From assembly GCA_964431965.1 (NCBI GenBank), contig CAYSLU010000113.1:1-14609 (forward strand): a DNA stretch of 14,609 bases, given 5' to 3'. The first letter of the stretch is position 1. Every line of letters starts with the position of its first letter. The stretch is from CAYSLU01 sp964431965. GTDB taxonomy: Bacteria > Verrucomicrobiota > Kiritimatiellia > CAIKKV01 > CAYSLU01. The notes below the pieces were generated by a model, which was not told the origin of the DNA, ran no database searches, and worked only from the letters and a program-made list of their open reading frames with translations. The position numbers and the translations under genes are program-made. Below, piece by piece: positions 6,410-13,522 of the stretch.

Positions 6410-7636
6410 TCAGCCGATCTCGATCCGGTACTGGAGCGCGTCCGCGGTCCAGTCCAGCGGCTGACCTTCTTTCTGACGGGTCATGAGGCGCGTCATGTGC
6501 AGGATGACGTGCCCCGTCTCGCGGTCCTCGCGGGCGTAGAAGTTGCTCAGCGTCATGCGCGCGCTCTCGTCCGGGGCCCGGGTGTCGATGGCCGACACGG
6601 AGCCGCGGATCAGCAGCCCCGACTGGCGGTCGACCTCGCCGATCACGAAGGGGTAGCGTGGCCAGTTTCCCTGCGGCTTCACGGGGGAGATGTTGCCCAG
6701 CCACAGCAGGCGGCCGCTCGAGTGCCGCAGCAGCTGCGAGCAGGCGCTGGGCGAGAAGAACGGCGATCCGTCCTCGTAGGTCCACGGCGTGGTCGGCGAC
6801 CAGGTGCGGCCGTTGTCGGCCGAGAACGAGCGCCACTTGTAGCCCGGCAGCTCCGGCTTGGCGTCGTTCGATCCGCGCATGATCATGAGGAGGCGGCCGC
6901 TGTCCAGATACTCGATCGTCGGCTCCACCATCCCGCGGGTGGTGCGGGCGGGGTCGCCCTCGATGGGCTCGGAGAGCTGCCAGGCGAGCCCGCCGTCGGG
7001 GCGCCAGCGGCCGATGAGCACGGCGGCGAAGTGATAGCTGAGCCCGCCCCCGGGGTTGTAGTACTCGCCGTCGGGCCCGACGGGCGTGATCTGGCAGGGC
7101 ACGAGGATCGCGCCATCCGCGCGCGTGACCGGGCGGCAGGTCAGATCGCCGAGCATCACGCAGTTGCGCCCCACCCAAACGCCGGGGAGGGGATGGTCGG
7201 CGCTGAACTCCGCCCCCTCGTGCACGATCTGCTCGCGCACGACCTCCGTGCGCCCGCCGTCCTCCGAGACGGTGTAGTAGAGCTTCCAGCGCTTGAGCCC
7301 CTCGAGGGGATGATCCGTCGGCAGGACGCCTTCCGTCCAGATGACGAAGTAGCGCCCGGTCTTCGGGTCGGCGTAGCCTCCGCGGGGGTGGCGGCGCAGC
7401 ATGCCGCCCTCCACCGGCGCGCCGGTGACGATCAGCTCCTCGCCGGACCAGGTGCGCCCGTTGTCGGACGAGAAGCGCCGGAAGGCCTGGTCGATCGTAT
7501 CGCTTCGGCTGGCGTACTTGTGATAGCCGACCAGCTCGGTGCCCGACGGCCGCGTGTAGTAGGTGCCGCTGCAGACGGCCACGCCGGGAGCCGGCGCCGG
7601 AACGAAGACTTCGCGCGACAGGCATCGGGCCTTCAT
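6410..7636 (-). CDS. Sialidase-superfamily (Asp-box/BNR) protein, probably cytoplasmic
   Basis: A 408-residue beta-propeller-type protein. Asp-box motifs S-x-D-x-G-x-T-W occur at residues 56-63 (SSDNGRTW) and 272-279 (SADNGRTW), with a degenerate copy at 124-131 (SEDGGRTE, lacking Trp). RGMVEPTIEYLDSGRLLMIMRG spans residues 234-255, where E238 lies in the place of a conserved sialidase-family glutamate. The Asp boxes indicate the six-bladed sialidase fold. Whether it cleaves sialic acid is uncertain, because many such proteins in this type of bacterium act on other glycans. There is no signal peptide, so it should work in the cytoplasm on imported oligosaccharides, unlike most sialidases. GAGGAG precedes ATG 7636. 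It sits 33 bases after the GH4 gene. Confidence 0.82.
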   Translation of the reverse strand: MKARCLSREVFVPAPAPGVAVCSGTYYTRPSGTELVGYHKYASRSDTIDQAFRRFSSDNGRTWSGEELIVTGAPVEGGMLRRHPRGGYADPKTGRYFVIWTEGVLPTDHPLEGLKRWKLYYTVSEDGGRTEVVREQIVHEGAEFSADHPLPGVWVGRNCVMLGDLTCRPVTRADGAILVPCQITPVGPDGEYYNPGGGLSYHFAAVLIGRWRPDGGLAWQLSEPIEGDPARTTRGMVEPTIEYLDSGRLLMIMRGSNDAKPELPGYKWRSFSADNGRTWSPTTPWTYEDGSPFFSPSACSQLLRHSSGRLLWLGNISPVKPQGNWPRYPFVIGEVDRQSGLLIRGSVSAIDTRAPDESARMTLSNFYAREDRETGHVILHMTRLMTRQKEGQPLDWTADALQYRIEIG

Positions 7637-7669
7637 GAAGGGCTCCTCGGCGGCCGGGCCGCCCCGCGT

Positions 7670-8986
7670 CTACTTCAGCTTCGGGATCATCTCGCCGTGC
7701 GCGGCGAACAGATCGTCGCAGAGCGCGACGATGTCGTCGATCGACAGCTCGGCGGCCGTATGCGGGTCGAGCATGGCCGCCTGGTACACGTGGTCCTTCC
7801 GGCCGGTCAGCAGGGCTTCGACCGTCAGGATCTGCGGGTTGATGTTCGTCCGGTTCAGGGCGGCGCACGCCTCGGGCAGGTCTCCCGCGAACGTCGGCCG
7901 GATGCCGGTGCGGTCGGCGACGCACATCACCTCCACGCAGGCCTTCGCCGGGAGGTTGGGGATGAGGCCGGTGTTCATGACGTTGCCGCCGAACGTGAAG
8001 GGCGTGCCCGTCTCGTGGGCCTCGAGGATGTGCGAGGCGTACTCGCTCGAGCGGCGGTGCGAGAGCGCCTTGTTGTTGAGCAGCTCCTCGCGCATCTTCT
8101 TCCAGCCCTCGATCTGCCGGATGCAGCGGCGCGGGTACTCGTCCAGCGGGATGTTGAACCGCTTGATCAGCCCGGGGTAGCGGCGCTTGATGAACCAGGG
8201 GACGTACTCGGACGAGTGCTCGCTCGACTCGGTCACGTAGTAGCCGAAGCGCATCATGATCTCCAGGCGGACCAGGTCGTGCTTCGGGAGCGTGCCGGCC
8301 TTGGCGCCCTCGCGGCAGAGCCGCTTGATCTCGGGGTAGAGGTCGCGCCCGCCGTCCGTGATCTCCAGCAGCCAGCCCTGGTGGTTGATGCCCGCGATCT
8401 TCCACTGGGGCCGCTCGGGCTTCAGGCCGAAGTGCGACAGCAGGCCCGGCGCGCAGCACTGGACGCTGTGGCAGAGGCCGACGCTGCGGATCGAGGAGGC
8501 GCGCTGGACGGCCATCATGAGCATGGCCATCGGGTTGGAGTAGTTGATGAAGATCGCGTCCGGGCACGCCCGCTCCATGTCGCGGGTGAAGTCGAGCATG
8601 ACCGGCACCGTCCGCAGGGCGCGGAAGATGCCGCCGATGCCGAGCGTGTCGCCGATCGTCTGGCGCAGCCCGTACTTCTTCGGGATCTCGAAGTCGATCA
8701 CGGTCGAGGGCTTGTAGCCGCCGATCTGGACGGCGTTGATGACGTAGTCCGCGCCCCGCAGCGCGGCCGGGCGCCGGGCCGCGCCGAGGTACGTCTTGAT
8801 CGACATGCGCGCGCCGAGGGTGGCGTTCATGTTCAGCAGCATGCGCTCCGAGTCCGCGAGCCGCTCGGGGTCGATGTCGTACAGCGCGATCGTCGAGCCC
8901 TGGAGGCTCGGGACGCACATGCAATCGCCGAGCACCGAGTTGGCGAACACGGTGCTGCCGGCGCCGAGAAACGTGATCTTAGGCAT
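7670..8986 (-). CDS. Family 4 glycoside hydrolase (alpha-galactosidase/alpha-galacturonidase-like)
   Basis: A 438-residue GH4 enzyme of normal length. The Rossmann motif FLGAGS (6-11) opens the protein, with ALYDIDPERL (34-43) at the end of the second strand. NYSNPMAM (148-155), GLCHSVQ (170-176) and INHQGW (200-205) follow; C172 and H202 are in the positions of the family's metal ligands. TESSEHSSEYVPWF (252-265) is the segment shared with MelA- and LplD-type members. GH4 enzymes need NAD+ and Mn2+ and cut by oxidation at C3, elimination and re-reduction, so they accept alpha-linked sugars, including uronides. Galactosidase and galacturonidase cannot be told apart by eye. No signal peptide: cytoplasmic. 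ATG 8986 has a GGAG somewhat far upstream. It lies 29 bases after the isomerase gene. Confidence 0.93.
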   Translation of the reverse strand: MPKITFLGAGSTVFANSVLGDCMCVPSLQGSTIALYDIDPERLADSERMLLNMNATLGARMSIKTYLGAARRPAALRGADYVINAVQIGGYKPSTVIDFEIPKKYGLRQTIGDTLGIGGIFRALRTVPVMLDFTRDMERACPDAIFINYSNPMAMLMMAVQRASSIRSVGLCHSVQCCAPGLLSHFGLKPERPQWKIAGINHQGWLLEITDGGRDLYPEIKRLCREGAKAGTLPKHDLVRLEIMMRFGYYVTESSEHSSEYVPWFIKRRYPGLIKRFNIPLDEYPRRCIRQIEGWKKMREELLNNKALSHRRSSEYASHILEAHETGTPFTFGGNVMNTGLIPNLPAKACVEVMCVADRTGIRPTFAGDLPEACAALNRTNINPQILTVEALLTGRKDHVYQAAMLDPHTAAELSIDDIVALCDDLFAAHGEMIPKLK

Positions 8987-9015
8987 GGTGGAAGCGCTCC
9001 AGACCGGGAAACCAA

Positions 9016-9918
9016 TTACACGGGGTTGGCAACGAAATGGCCGCCGCGGCACTGCTTGAGGTAGTTCAGGGCGTGGACCTGGCCCGTCATTTCGAGGTCG
9101 CCCCGGTACACGGGGTCGTGCCAGCCCTCGATGTCGATCGAGCCGGTGAACCCGCCGCGGCGGAGCTCCGAAATGACGTCCGTCCAGTTCGTGTCGCCGA
9201 AGCCCGGCGTACGGTGGTAGGCGAACGTGCGGGCGCCGTGCACGCCGCACTCGCGCACGACGTCCCAGTGGACGGTGGCGTCCTTGCCGTGCACGTGGAA
9301 GATCTTCTTCACCCACTTGCGGAGCTGGGGCAGGGGATCGATCAGCTTCACCATCTGGTGGCAGGGCTCCCACTCGAGGCCGACGTTGGCCGCCGGGACG
9401 GCGTCGAACATCATCTCCCAGGCCACCGGAGTGTGCGCGATGTTCCAGTCGCCCGAGGCCCACGTGCCGCCCATGTCGCAGTTCTCGAACGCGAGGCGGA
9501 CGCCCTTGTCCTCGGCGCGCTTGGCCAGCGGGCCGAACACCTGCTTGAACCGGCCGATGGATTCGTCGATGGGCTTGCCGCGCAGGCGGCCGGTGAAGCC
9601 GGTGACCAGGTCCGCGCCGAAGAGGTGGGCGTGGTCGATGAGCTTCTTCCACCCGTCGAGGGTTTCCTTGTCCTTCGGCGCGGTCTCGAGGGGGTTGCCG
9701 AAGATGGAGACCGTGCTGATCCGGACCCCCGAGTCGCCGAGCGCGGTCCGGACTTCGGATGCGAGCTTCTTGAGGTCCGTTCCGCCCAGCGTCTGCCAGA
9801 ACGTGAGCGAGAAGCTCTCGAACCCGTGCGGCATGATCTGGCGGATGTAGTTGGCTCCGGCGCCCCCGCTGGCCAGCGTTCCGATGCGGATGGCTTCCTT
9901 CGACAGGTCGATCTTCAT
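9016..9918 (-). CDS. Sugar phosphate isomerase/epimerase (xylose isomerase-like TIM barrel)
   Basis: A 300-residue protein of the AP-endonuclease-2/xylose-isomerase-like TIM-barrel family. Likely metal ligands are E145 (LAFENCD), E182/E184 and H187 (GLEWEPCHQ), H208/H210 (FHVHGKDA) and E264 (IDIEGWHDP), in the usual strand order. Relatives epimerise or isomerise sugars, keto-sugars or inosose, often as partners of Gfo/Idh/MocA dehydrogenases. The adjacent dehydrogenase gene, 44 bases upstream, supports a shared pathway step, but the exact reaction is not predictable. No signal peptide, so cytoplasmic. ATG 9918 is preceded by GGGAGGAG, a strong ribosome binding site, which fixes the start. Confidence 0.92.
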   Translation of the reverse strand: MKIDLSKEAIRIGTLASGGAGANYIRQIMPHGFESFSLTFWQTLGGTDLKKLASEVRTALGDSGVRISTVSIFGNPLETAPKDKETLDGWKKLIDHAHLFGADLVTGFTGRLRGKPIDESIGRFKQVFGPLAKRAEDKGVRLAFENCDMGGTWASGDWNIAHTPVAWEMMFDAVPAANVGLEWEPCHQMVKLIDPLPQLRKWVKKIFHVHGKDATVHWDVVRECGVHGARTFAYHRTPGFGDTNWTDVISELRRGGFTGSIDIEGWHDPVYRGDLEMTGQVHALNYLKQCRGGHFVANPV

Positions 9919-9962
9919 GTGACGTGCTCCTCCCTGAACGGCTATTCCGAACCGGCGTTGCG

Positions 9963-10988
9963 CTAGGCGCGCACCGGAACCACTTTCCTCTTTTCCGAAC
10001 TCTCGATCGCGGCGAGTACCATGGCCAGGCTCTTCACGTTGTCCCAGCAGATCGTGTCGGGCGTCTCGCCCGTCCGCAGGCAGCGGATGTAGTCGGCAAT
10101 GATGCCGCCATGCCCGAGGGGCTTCGCGTCGGCCGCGATGGGCACCGGGACGTCCTCGGTGGCCGCGAAGAACTGGATCTGGTCGGTGGCGACCTGCGCC
10201 GCGACCTCGGCGGCGCCGTTCCAGACGAGCGTGCCGCGCTCGCCGATGATGCGCCAGTTGGACTCCCACGTGGTGGGCAGCCCCTGCGCGCACCAGCTGC
10301 CGCGATAGTTGAACACGAGGCCGTCGGTCATATCGAAGATGGCCATCGCGGATGCCCCGTCGCTGTACCACGATCCGCTCGGGTTCCAGTCCTTGCAGAA
10401 CACCGAGACAGCGTCCGCCCGCGACATGAAGCGCGCGGCGTCGAAGGTATGGATGGCCATATCCAGCAGCAGCACATGCTTCATCTGCTCGCGGAATCCG
10501 CCGAAGTGGGGCCCCAGGTAAAAGTCGCAGTTGATCGTTGTGATCTTGCCCAGCCGGCCGGAGGCCAGGAAGTCGCGGACCACGGCGATTTTCGGGTCAG
10601 CCCGGCGGTTCTGCATCACCGCGTAGGTCCGGCCGGACTTGCGGGCGGCGGCGATCATGCGGCGGGCGTGCGGCAGCGTGTCGGCGAGCGGCTTCTCTCC
10701 GAGGACATGGCAGCCGGCCTTGAGGGCCGCGAGCGTCACGCCCATGTGCGCCTCGGGCACGGTGCAGTCGAATACCAGGTCGGGCTTGAGCTTCCGGAGC
10801 ATCTTCCGGAGGTCCGTGCCGACGGCCGCGCCGGCCAGTTCGTACTTCTCCCGGCGCTGGGCGGCTGCTTCCTCGCGGATGTCCACCAGTCCGACGATCT
10901 CCACGTCCGGCATCTTCCGAACGGGGTCCAGCCACGCGGCGCTGATGCCGCCACATCCCGCCAACACGACCCGCAGCTTGTCCGGCAT
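9963..10988 (-). CDS. Gfo/Idh/MocA family oxidoreductase
   Basis: A 341-residue NAD(P)-dependent dehydrogenase. The N-terminal Rossmann domain has VVLAGCGGIS (7-16) with VGLVDI (32-37) at the end of strand 2. GEKPLA (97-102) carries the lysine of the family's EKP motif, and DMAIHTFD (176-183) supplies the catalytic Asp/His pair. The rest is the alpha/beta substrate domain. The family oxidises or reduces hydroxyl groups on sugars, inositols and uronates, and a few members act as glycosidases through redox chemistry. The protein has no Tat or Sec signal, unlike many Gfo/Idh homologues in planctomycete-type genomes, so it is cytoplasmic. AGGAG precedes ATG 10988. It is the first gene of the catabolic run, directly behind a good promoter. 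Confidence 0.95.
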   Translation of the reverse strand: MPDKLRVVLAGCGGISAAWLDPVRKMPDVEIVGLVDIREEAAAQRREKYELAGAAVGTDLRKMLRKLKPDLVFDCTVPEAHMGVTLAALKAGCHVLGEKPLADTLPHARRMIAAARKSGRTYAVMQNRRADPKIAVVRDFLASGRLGKITTINCDFYLGPHFGGFREQMKHVLLLDMAIHTFDAARFMSRADAVSVFCKDWNPSGSWYSDGASAMAIFDMTDGLVFNYRGSWCAQGLPTTWESNWRIIGERGTLVWNGAAEVAAQVATDQIQFFAATEDVPVPIAADAKPLGHGGIIADYIRCLRTGETPDTICWDNVKSLAMVLAAIESSEKRKVVPVRA

Positions 10989-11030
10989 GCGTCACGCTCC
11001 TGTTCGTCGGCTCCGCGAACGATGAAAACT

Positions 11031-11050
11031 GGGTCCGGACAATAGGACCC
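11031..11050. promoter_or_regulatory. Inverted repeat over the -10 box: operator candidate or weak terminator
   Basis: GGGTCC (11031-11036) and GGACCC (11045-11050) form a perfect 6-base inverted repeat with 8 bases between. The proposed -10 box (11039-11044) lies inside the loop, so a dimeric repressor bound here would block the promoter. On the minus strand the repeat is followed two bases later by TTTT, so it could instead be a weak intrinsic terminator for the 813-residue surface-protein gene. No regulator gene is in the window. Confidence 0.35.
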
Positions 11051-11067
11051 CCGCAACCCCGATTCAA
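11039..11067 (-). promoter_or_regulatory. Probable sigma70 promoter of the glycan-catabolic run
   Basis: On the minus strand TTGAAT (11067-11062) is followed, after exactly 17 bases, by TATTGT (11044-11039). Both boxes match the consensus at four of six positions. The -35 box begins 13 bases beyond the stop codon of the upstream surface-protein gene. Transcription would start near 11032, leaving a leader of roughly 45 bases before the Gfo/Idh ATG at 10988. The -10 box lies between the arms of an inverted repeat. Confidence 0.5.
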
Positions 11068-11080
11068 GGGAAAAGGCGGG

Positions 11081-13522
11081 CTACGGGGCGACGGCGCGAA
11101 AGGCCGATCCCGTCGAGGCGGAGAACCCGGGCGCGAGGCGGACCGTGCGGCCTGCCCGGAGCGTGGCAGAGCCGGGGGCGACAACGCGGTAGCCGTCCCC
11201 GGCGGAGACGGTGTCTCGCGCCTCGCGCTGGACCGAGCCCGTGACCGTTTGGTTGCTGAGCGCCAGATCGGTAACGACCCACAGCCAGGTGAGGGAGGAA
11301 TCCGTGGCGAGCGTGAACGGTCCGGTGTTGGTGCCGCTGCCGGCGGCGGGCGCGCTGCCCGTTCCGGTCCAGCCCGTGCAGACGCCGGTCACGCGGCTCT
11401 GGGGGTCGATGACGACGGCCGGCGAGCCGGCGACGATGCCGGTGACCACGGTTCCGGCCGCGAACACCTGGGCGCCCGTCGCCGGGGTGCAGCCGCCGTA
11501 CTCGGACGCCACGGTGAGGGTGAGCGGGATGCCGAGCACGGTGAATCCGGCGGGGGCCACGGCCTGTTGCCCGTCCGGGTTTGTGAGGACGATGGCGCGC
11601 GTTCCCGGGGCCGCGCCGGGGCCGACGTCGAACGTGACCAGCACGTTTGTCGGGGAGACGGATAGGATCGCGAGATTGCTGATGCCGTTCGGCGATCCGC
11701 CGGTCAGGGCCACGGCCAGGCGGCTCGGCACGTCCGCCGGCGGGTCGTAGAATCCGTCGCCCGCCAGGTTGACCGACACGCCGGTATCGCCGCGAAACGC
11801 GCTGGCCGAAACGGGGGCGAAGGACGGCGCGGGCGACACGAGTCGGGTGATCCATGTTCCCCAGATGTTGACCGAGATGCTCTCCGCGTATTCCTGGATC
11901 GTCCACAGGCTCATGTCGTCGCTCGGGTCCAGCGAGGTGTAGCTGTAGTCGCCCCAGCGGTTCCGGCCGCTGCCGTCCAGCCGGGTGTACGAGGCCTCGC
12001 CGGCCTTGATGAGGATCGGCGGATCCATGCTCCCGGCCTCGTTGGTGGACAGGCGTCCGGCGTAGTAGGCGCCTACGTGCTGCGTGCTCATCGAACCGGA
12101 GAATCCCATCGCCGCGTGTCCCTGTCCGTTCACCATGACGGAGGGGTAATAGTAGAACGCGAAGTTGGCTGCGGCGGGATCGTAAACGCGGCCGCTCTGT
12201 ACGAGGGCCGGCGTGGCCCCGGTGACGCTGACCTCCAGCCACTCGCATCCGTCGCGGTCCGCGGCCGTGCTGCCGCCCGATGCATTCACGCCGACGTGCC
12301 GGCAGGTCCACAGGCGGCCGTCGCGGATCACAGCCATCTGGATGCGGTCGTCGCCGACGCTGATGTCCGTGGAACTCCCCAGGGCCGGCGCATTGAGCAG
12401 ATTGCCGTAGACGGGCGTGGCTACCGTGCTGGCCGCGGCGTCCAGGGTCGGAGTCCCGGCGTCCCAGGTCAGGCGCCGGTACCGCAGGTCGCCGTTCGCG
12501 GTTGTCGACGAGGATACGAACCAGGCGATGCCGGTCGGGCCGATGTCGTCGAAGTTGTGCGCGGGCTGGGGCGTCGAGAACATGTCGGTGATGCCGGTCC
12601 ACTGGTAGACGGTCGATGCGGTATTCGAGAGGAGCGGAGCGCGCAACATGGCCGCGATCTTCGCGAAGGATGCGGCGGTTGAGGGGAATATCCGGGCGGC
12701 CAGATAGACCCCGTTCTCGTCGACAGCCAGCGTGTCGAAGTCCGTGAAATTGGTCGTGGTGCCGTTGGGGGAGACTCCGAGGGGCACCACGTACTTGAAC
12801 CAGGATCCGCTGGGGTCGCTGGAGGCGCTGACGGCGAGGATGACATGGTTGGACGAATTGTTCGGGCTGCCGCGCTCCAGTGCGCACGCGAAGAACCGCG
12901 CGCTCCGCCGGTCATATAGAACGCGGGTGTCGAACGCGCCGTTGCGCGGATAGGCGACGCCGTCGATGGTGGCCGCGAAGAAGGTGTTGAGCGCGACGTG
13001 GCTGGCGCGCGTGCCCGTCGCCTTCGAGTAGATCGCGACCGAGGAGTTGATCACCTCGATGAACTGGGTGGGGCCGGCGGCGCCCATGGTGTCCGGCGGT
13101 GTGCTGCCCTGGGCGAAGGCGTTGAATTGGTCCTGCAGCGTGATGGCTTGGAAGCTGTTGCTCGCCGTCTGGGCGCCGAGGAGGCTGTCGGCGGCAGCGG
13201 GCGCGGTTGGCCGGGCCGGCGAGATCCCGGGCGGCGCGTCTTCCACGTCCTTGCTCAGTTTCATCAGGGGGGCGGGGATGACGGTCGGTAGGCCCGTCAT
13301 GCCACGCTTGGCCGCTGCCGCCGCGTCCCGGGCGGCCATCGCCGCCCATGAATCCGACACGCCCGTCGCAACGGACACGCTGTCGGGGGCCGCTTTCGGC
13401 ACGGGCGCGGCCGACAGCACGGGTGCCGCACCCAGCAGCAGGCACAGGCCGAACGCGGCGGAGCGGCGAGCCGTGGTGGCGGATGGGCGGGAATCGTCGT
13501 GTTGTGGTGAGGCGCGTGTCAC
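11081..13522 (-). CDS. Secreted multidomain surface protein (propeller-like, TIG-like, C-terminal surface modules)
   Basis: An 813-residue exported protein. After a long polar N-region, residues 22-38 (AAFGLCLLL and after) form a signal peptide with likely cleavage near SAAP. An Ala/Pro-rich linker extends to about residue 120. Residues 125-562 are beta-rich with repeated D-N-G and F-D-D-I-G turns, and end in RWGDYSYTSLDPSDDMSLW (522-540) and EYAES...WGTWITRL. This is a pattern I associate with uncharacterised secreted propeller-like proteins. Residues 563-664 resemble a TIG/IPT domain ending in LTNPDGQQAV. Residues 666-752 resemble a divergent InlB B-repeat (ASEYGGCTPATG, CTGWTGTGS). Residues 755-813 end in LAPGFSASTGSAFRA, like the terminal stack domain of many gliding or surface proteins. 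The GTG start at 13522 overlaps the upstream stop. The function is unknown; adhesion or a surface coat is plausible. Confidence 0.8.
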   Translation of the reverse strand: MTRASPQHDDSRPSATTARRSAAFGLCLLLGAAPVLSAAPVPKAAPDSVSVATGVSDSWAAMAARDAAAAAKRGMTGLPTVIPAPLMKLSKDVEDAPPGISPARPTAPAAADSLLGAQTASNSFQAITLQDQFNAFAQGSTPPDTMGAAGPTQFIEVINSSVAIYSKATGTRASHVALNTFFAATIDGVAYPRNGAFDTRVLYDRRSARFFACALERGSPNNSSNHVILAVSASSDPSGSWFKYVVPLGVSPNGTTTNFTDFDTLAVDENGVYLAARIFPSTAASFAKIAAMLRAPLLSNTASTVYQWTGITDMFSTPQPAHNFDDIGPTGIAWFVSSSTTANGDLRYRRLTWDAGTPTLDAAASTVATPVYGNLLNAPALGSSTDISVGDDRIQMAVIRDGRLWTCRHVGVNASGGSTAADRDGCEWLEVSVTGATPALVQSGRVYDPAAANFAFYYYPSVMVNGQGHAAMGFSGSMSTQHVGAYYAGRLSTNEAGSMDPPILIKAGEASYTRLDGSGRNRWGDYSYTSLDPSDDMSLWTIQEYAESISVNIWGTWITRLVSPAPSFAPVSASAFRGDTGVSVNLAGDGFYDPPADVPSRLAVALTGGSPNGISNLAILSVSPTNVLVTFDVGPGAAPGTRAIVLTNPDGQQAVAPAGFTVLGIPLTLTVASEYGGCTPATGAQVFAAGTVVTGIVAGSPAVVIDPQSRVTGVCTGWTGTGSAPAAGSGTNTGPFTLATDSSLTWLWVVTDLALSNQTVTGSVQREARDTVSAGDGYRVVAPGSATLRAGRTVRLAPGFSASTGSAFRAVAP

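Noticed and set aside
5808..8924. Minus-strand frame of 1038 codons ending with the nitroreductase
   Set aside because: Only the last 190 codons (from ATG 6380, with a good ribosome binding site) encode a real protein; the upstream part is an out-of-frame shadow of the sialidase-like and GH4 genes.
6497..9064. Plus-strand open frame of 855 codons opposite the sialidase-like and GH4 genes
   Set aside because: Despite its length it shows only antisense codon bias (Arg, Asp, Val, Ala, Gly); both genes on the other strand have family motifs.
11064..12887. Alternative minus-strand frame of 607 codons inside the surface-protein gene
   Set aside because: Arg/His/Pro/Gly-rich with no domains; the overlapping 813-codon frame has a signal peptide and recognisable modules.
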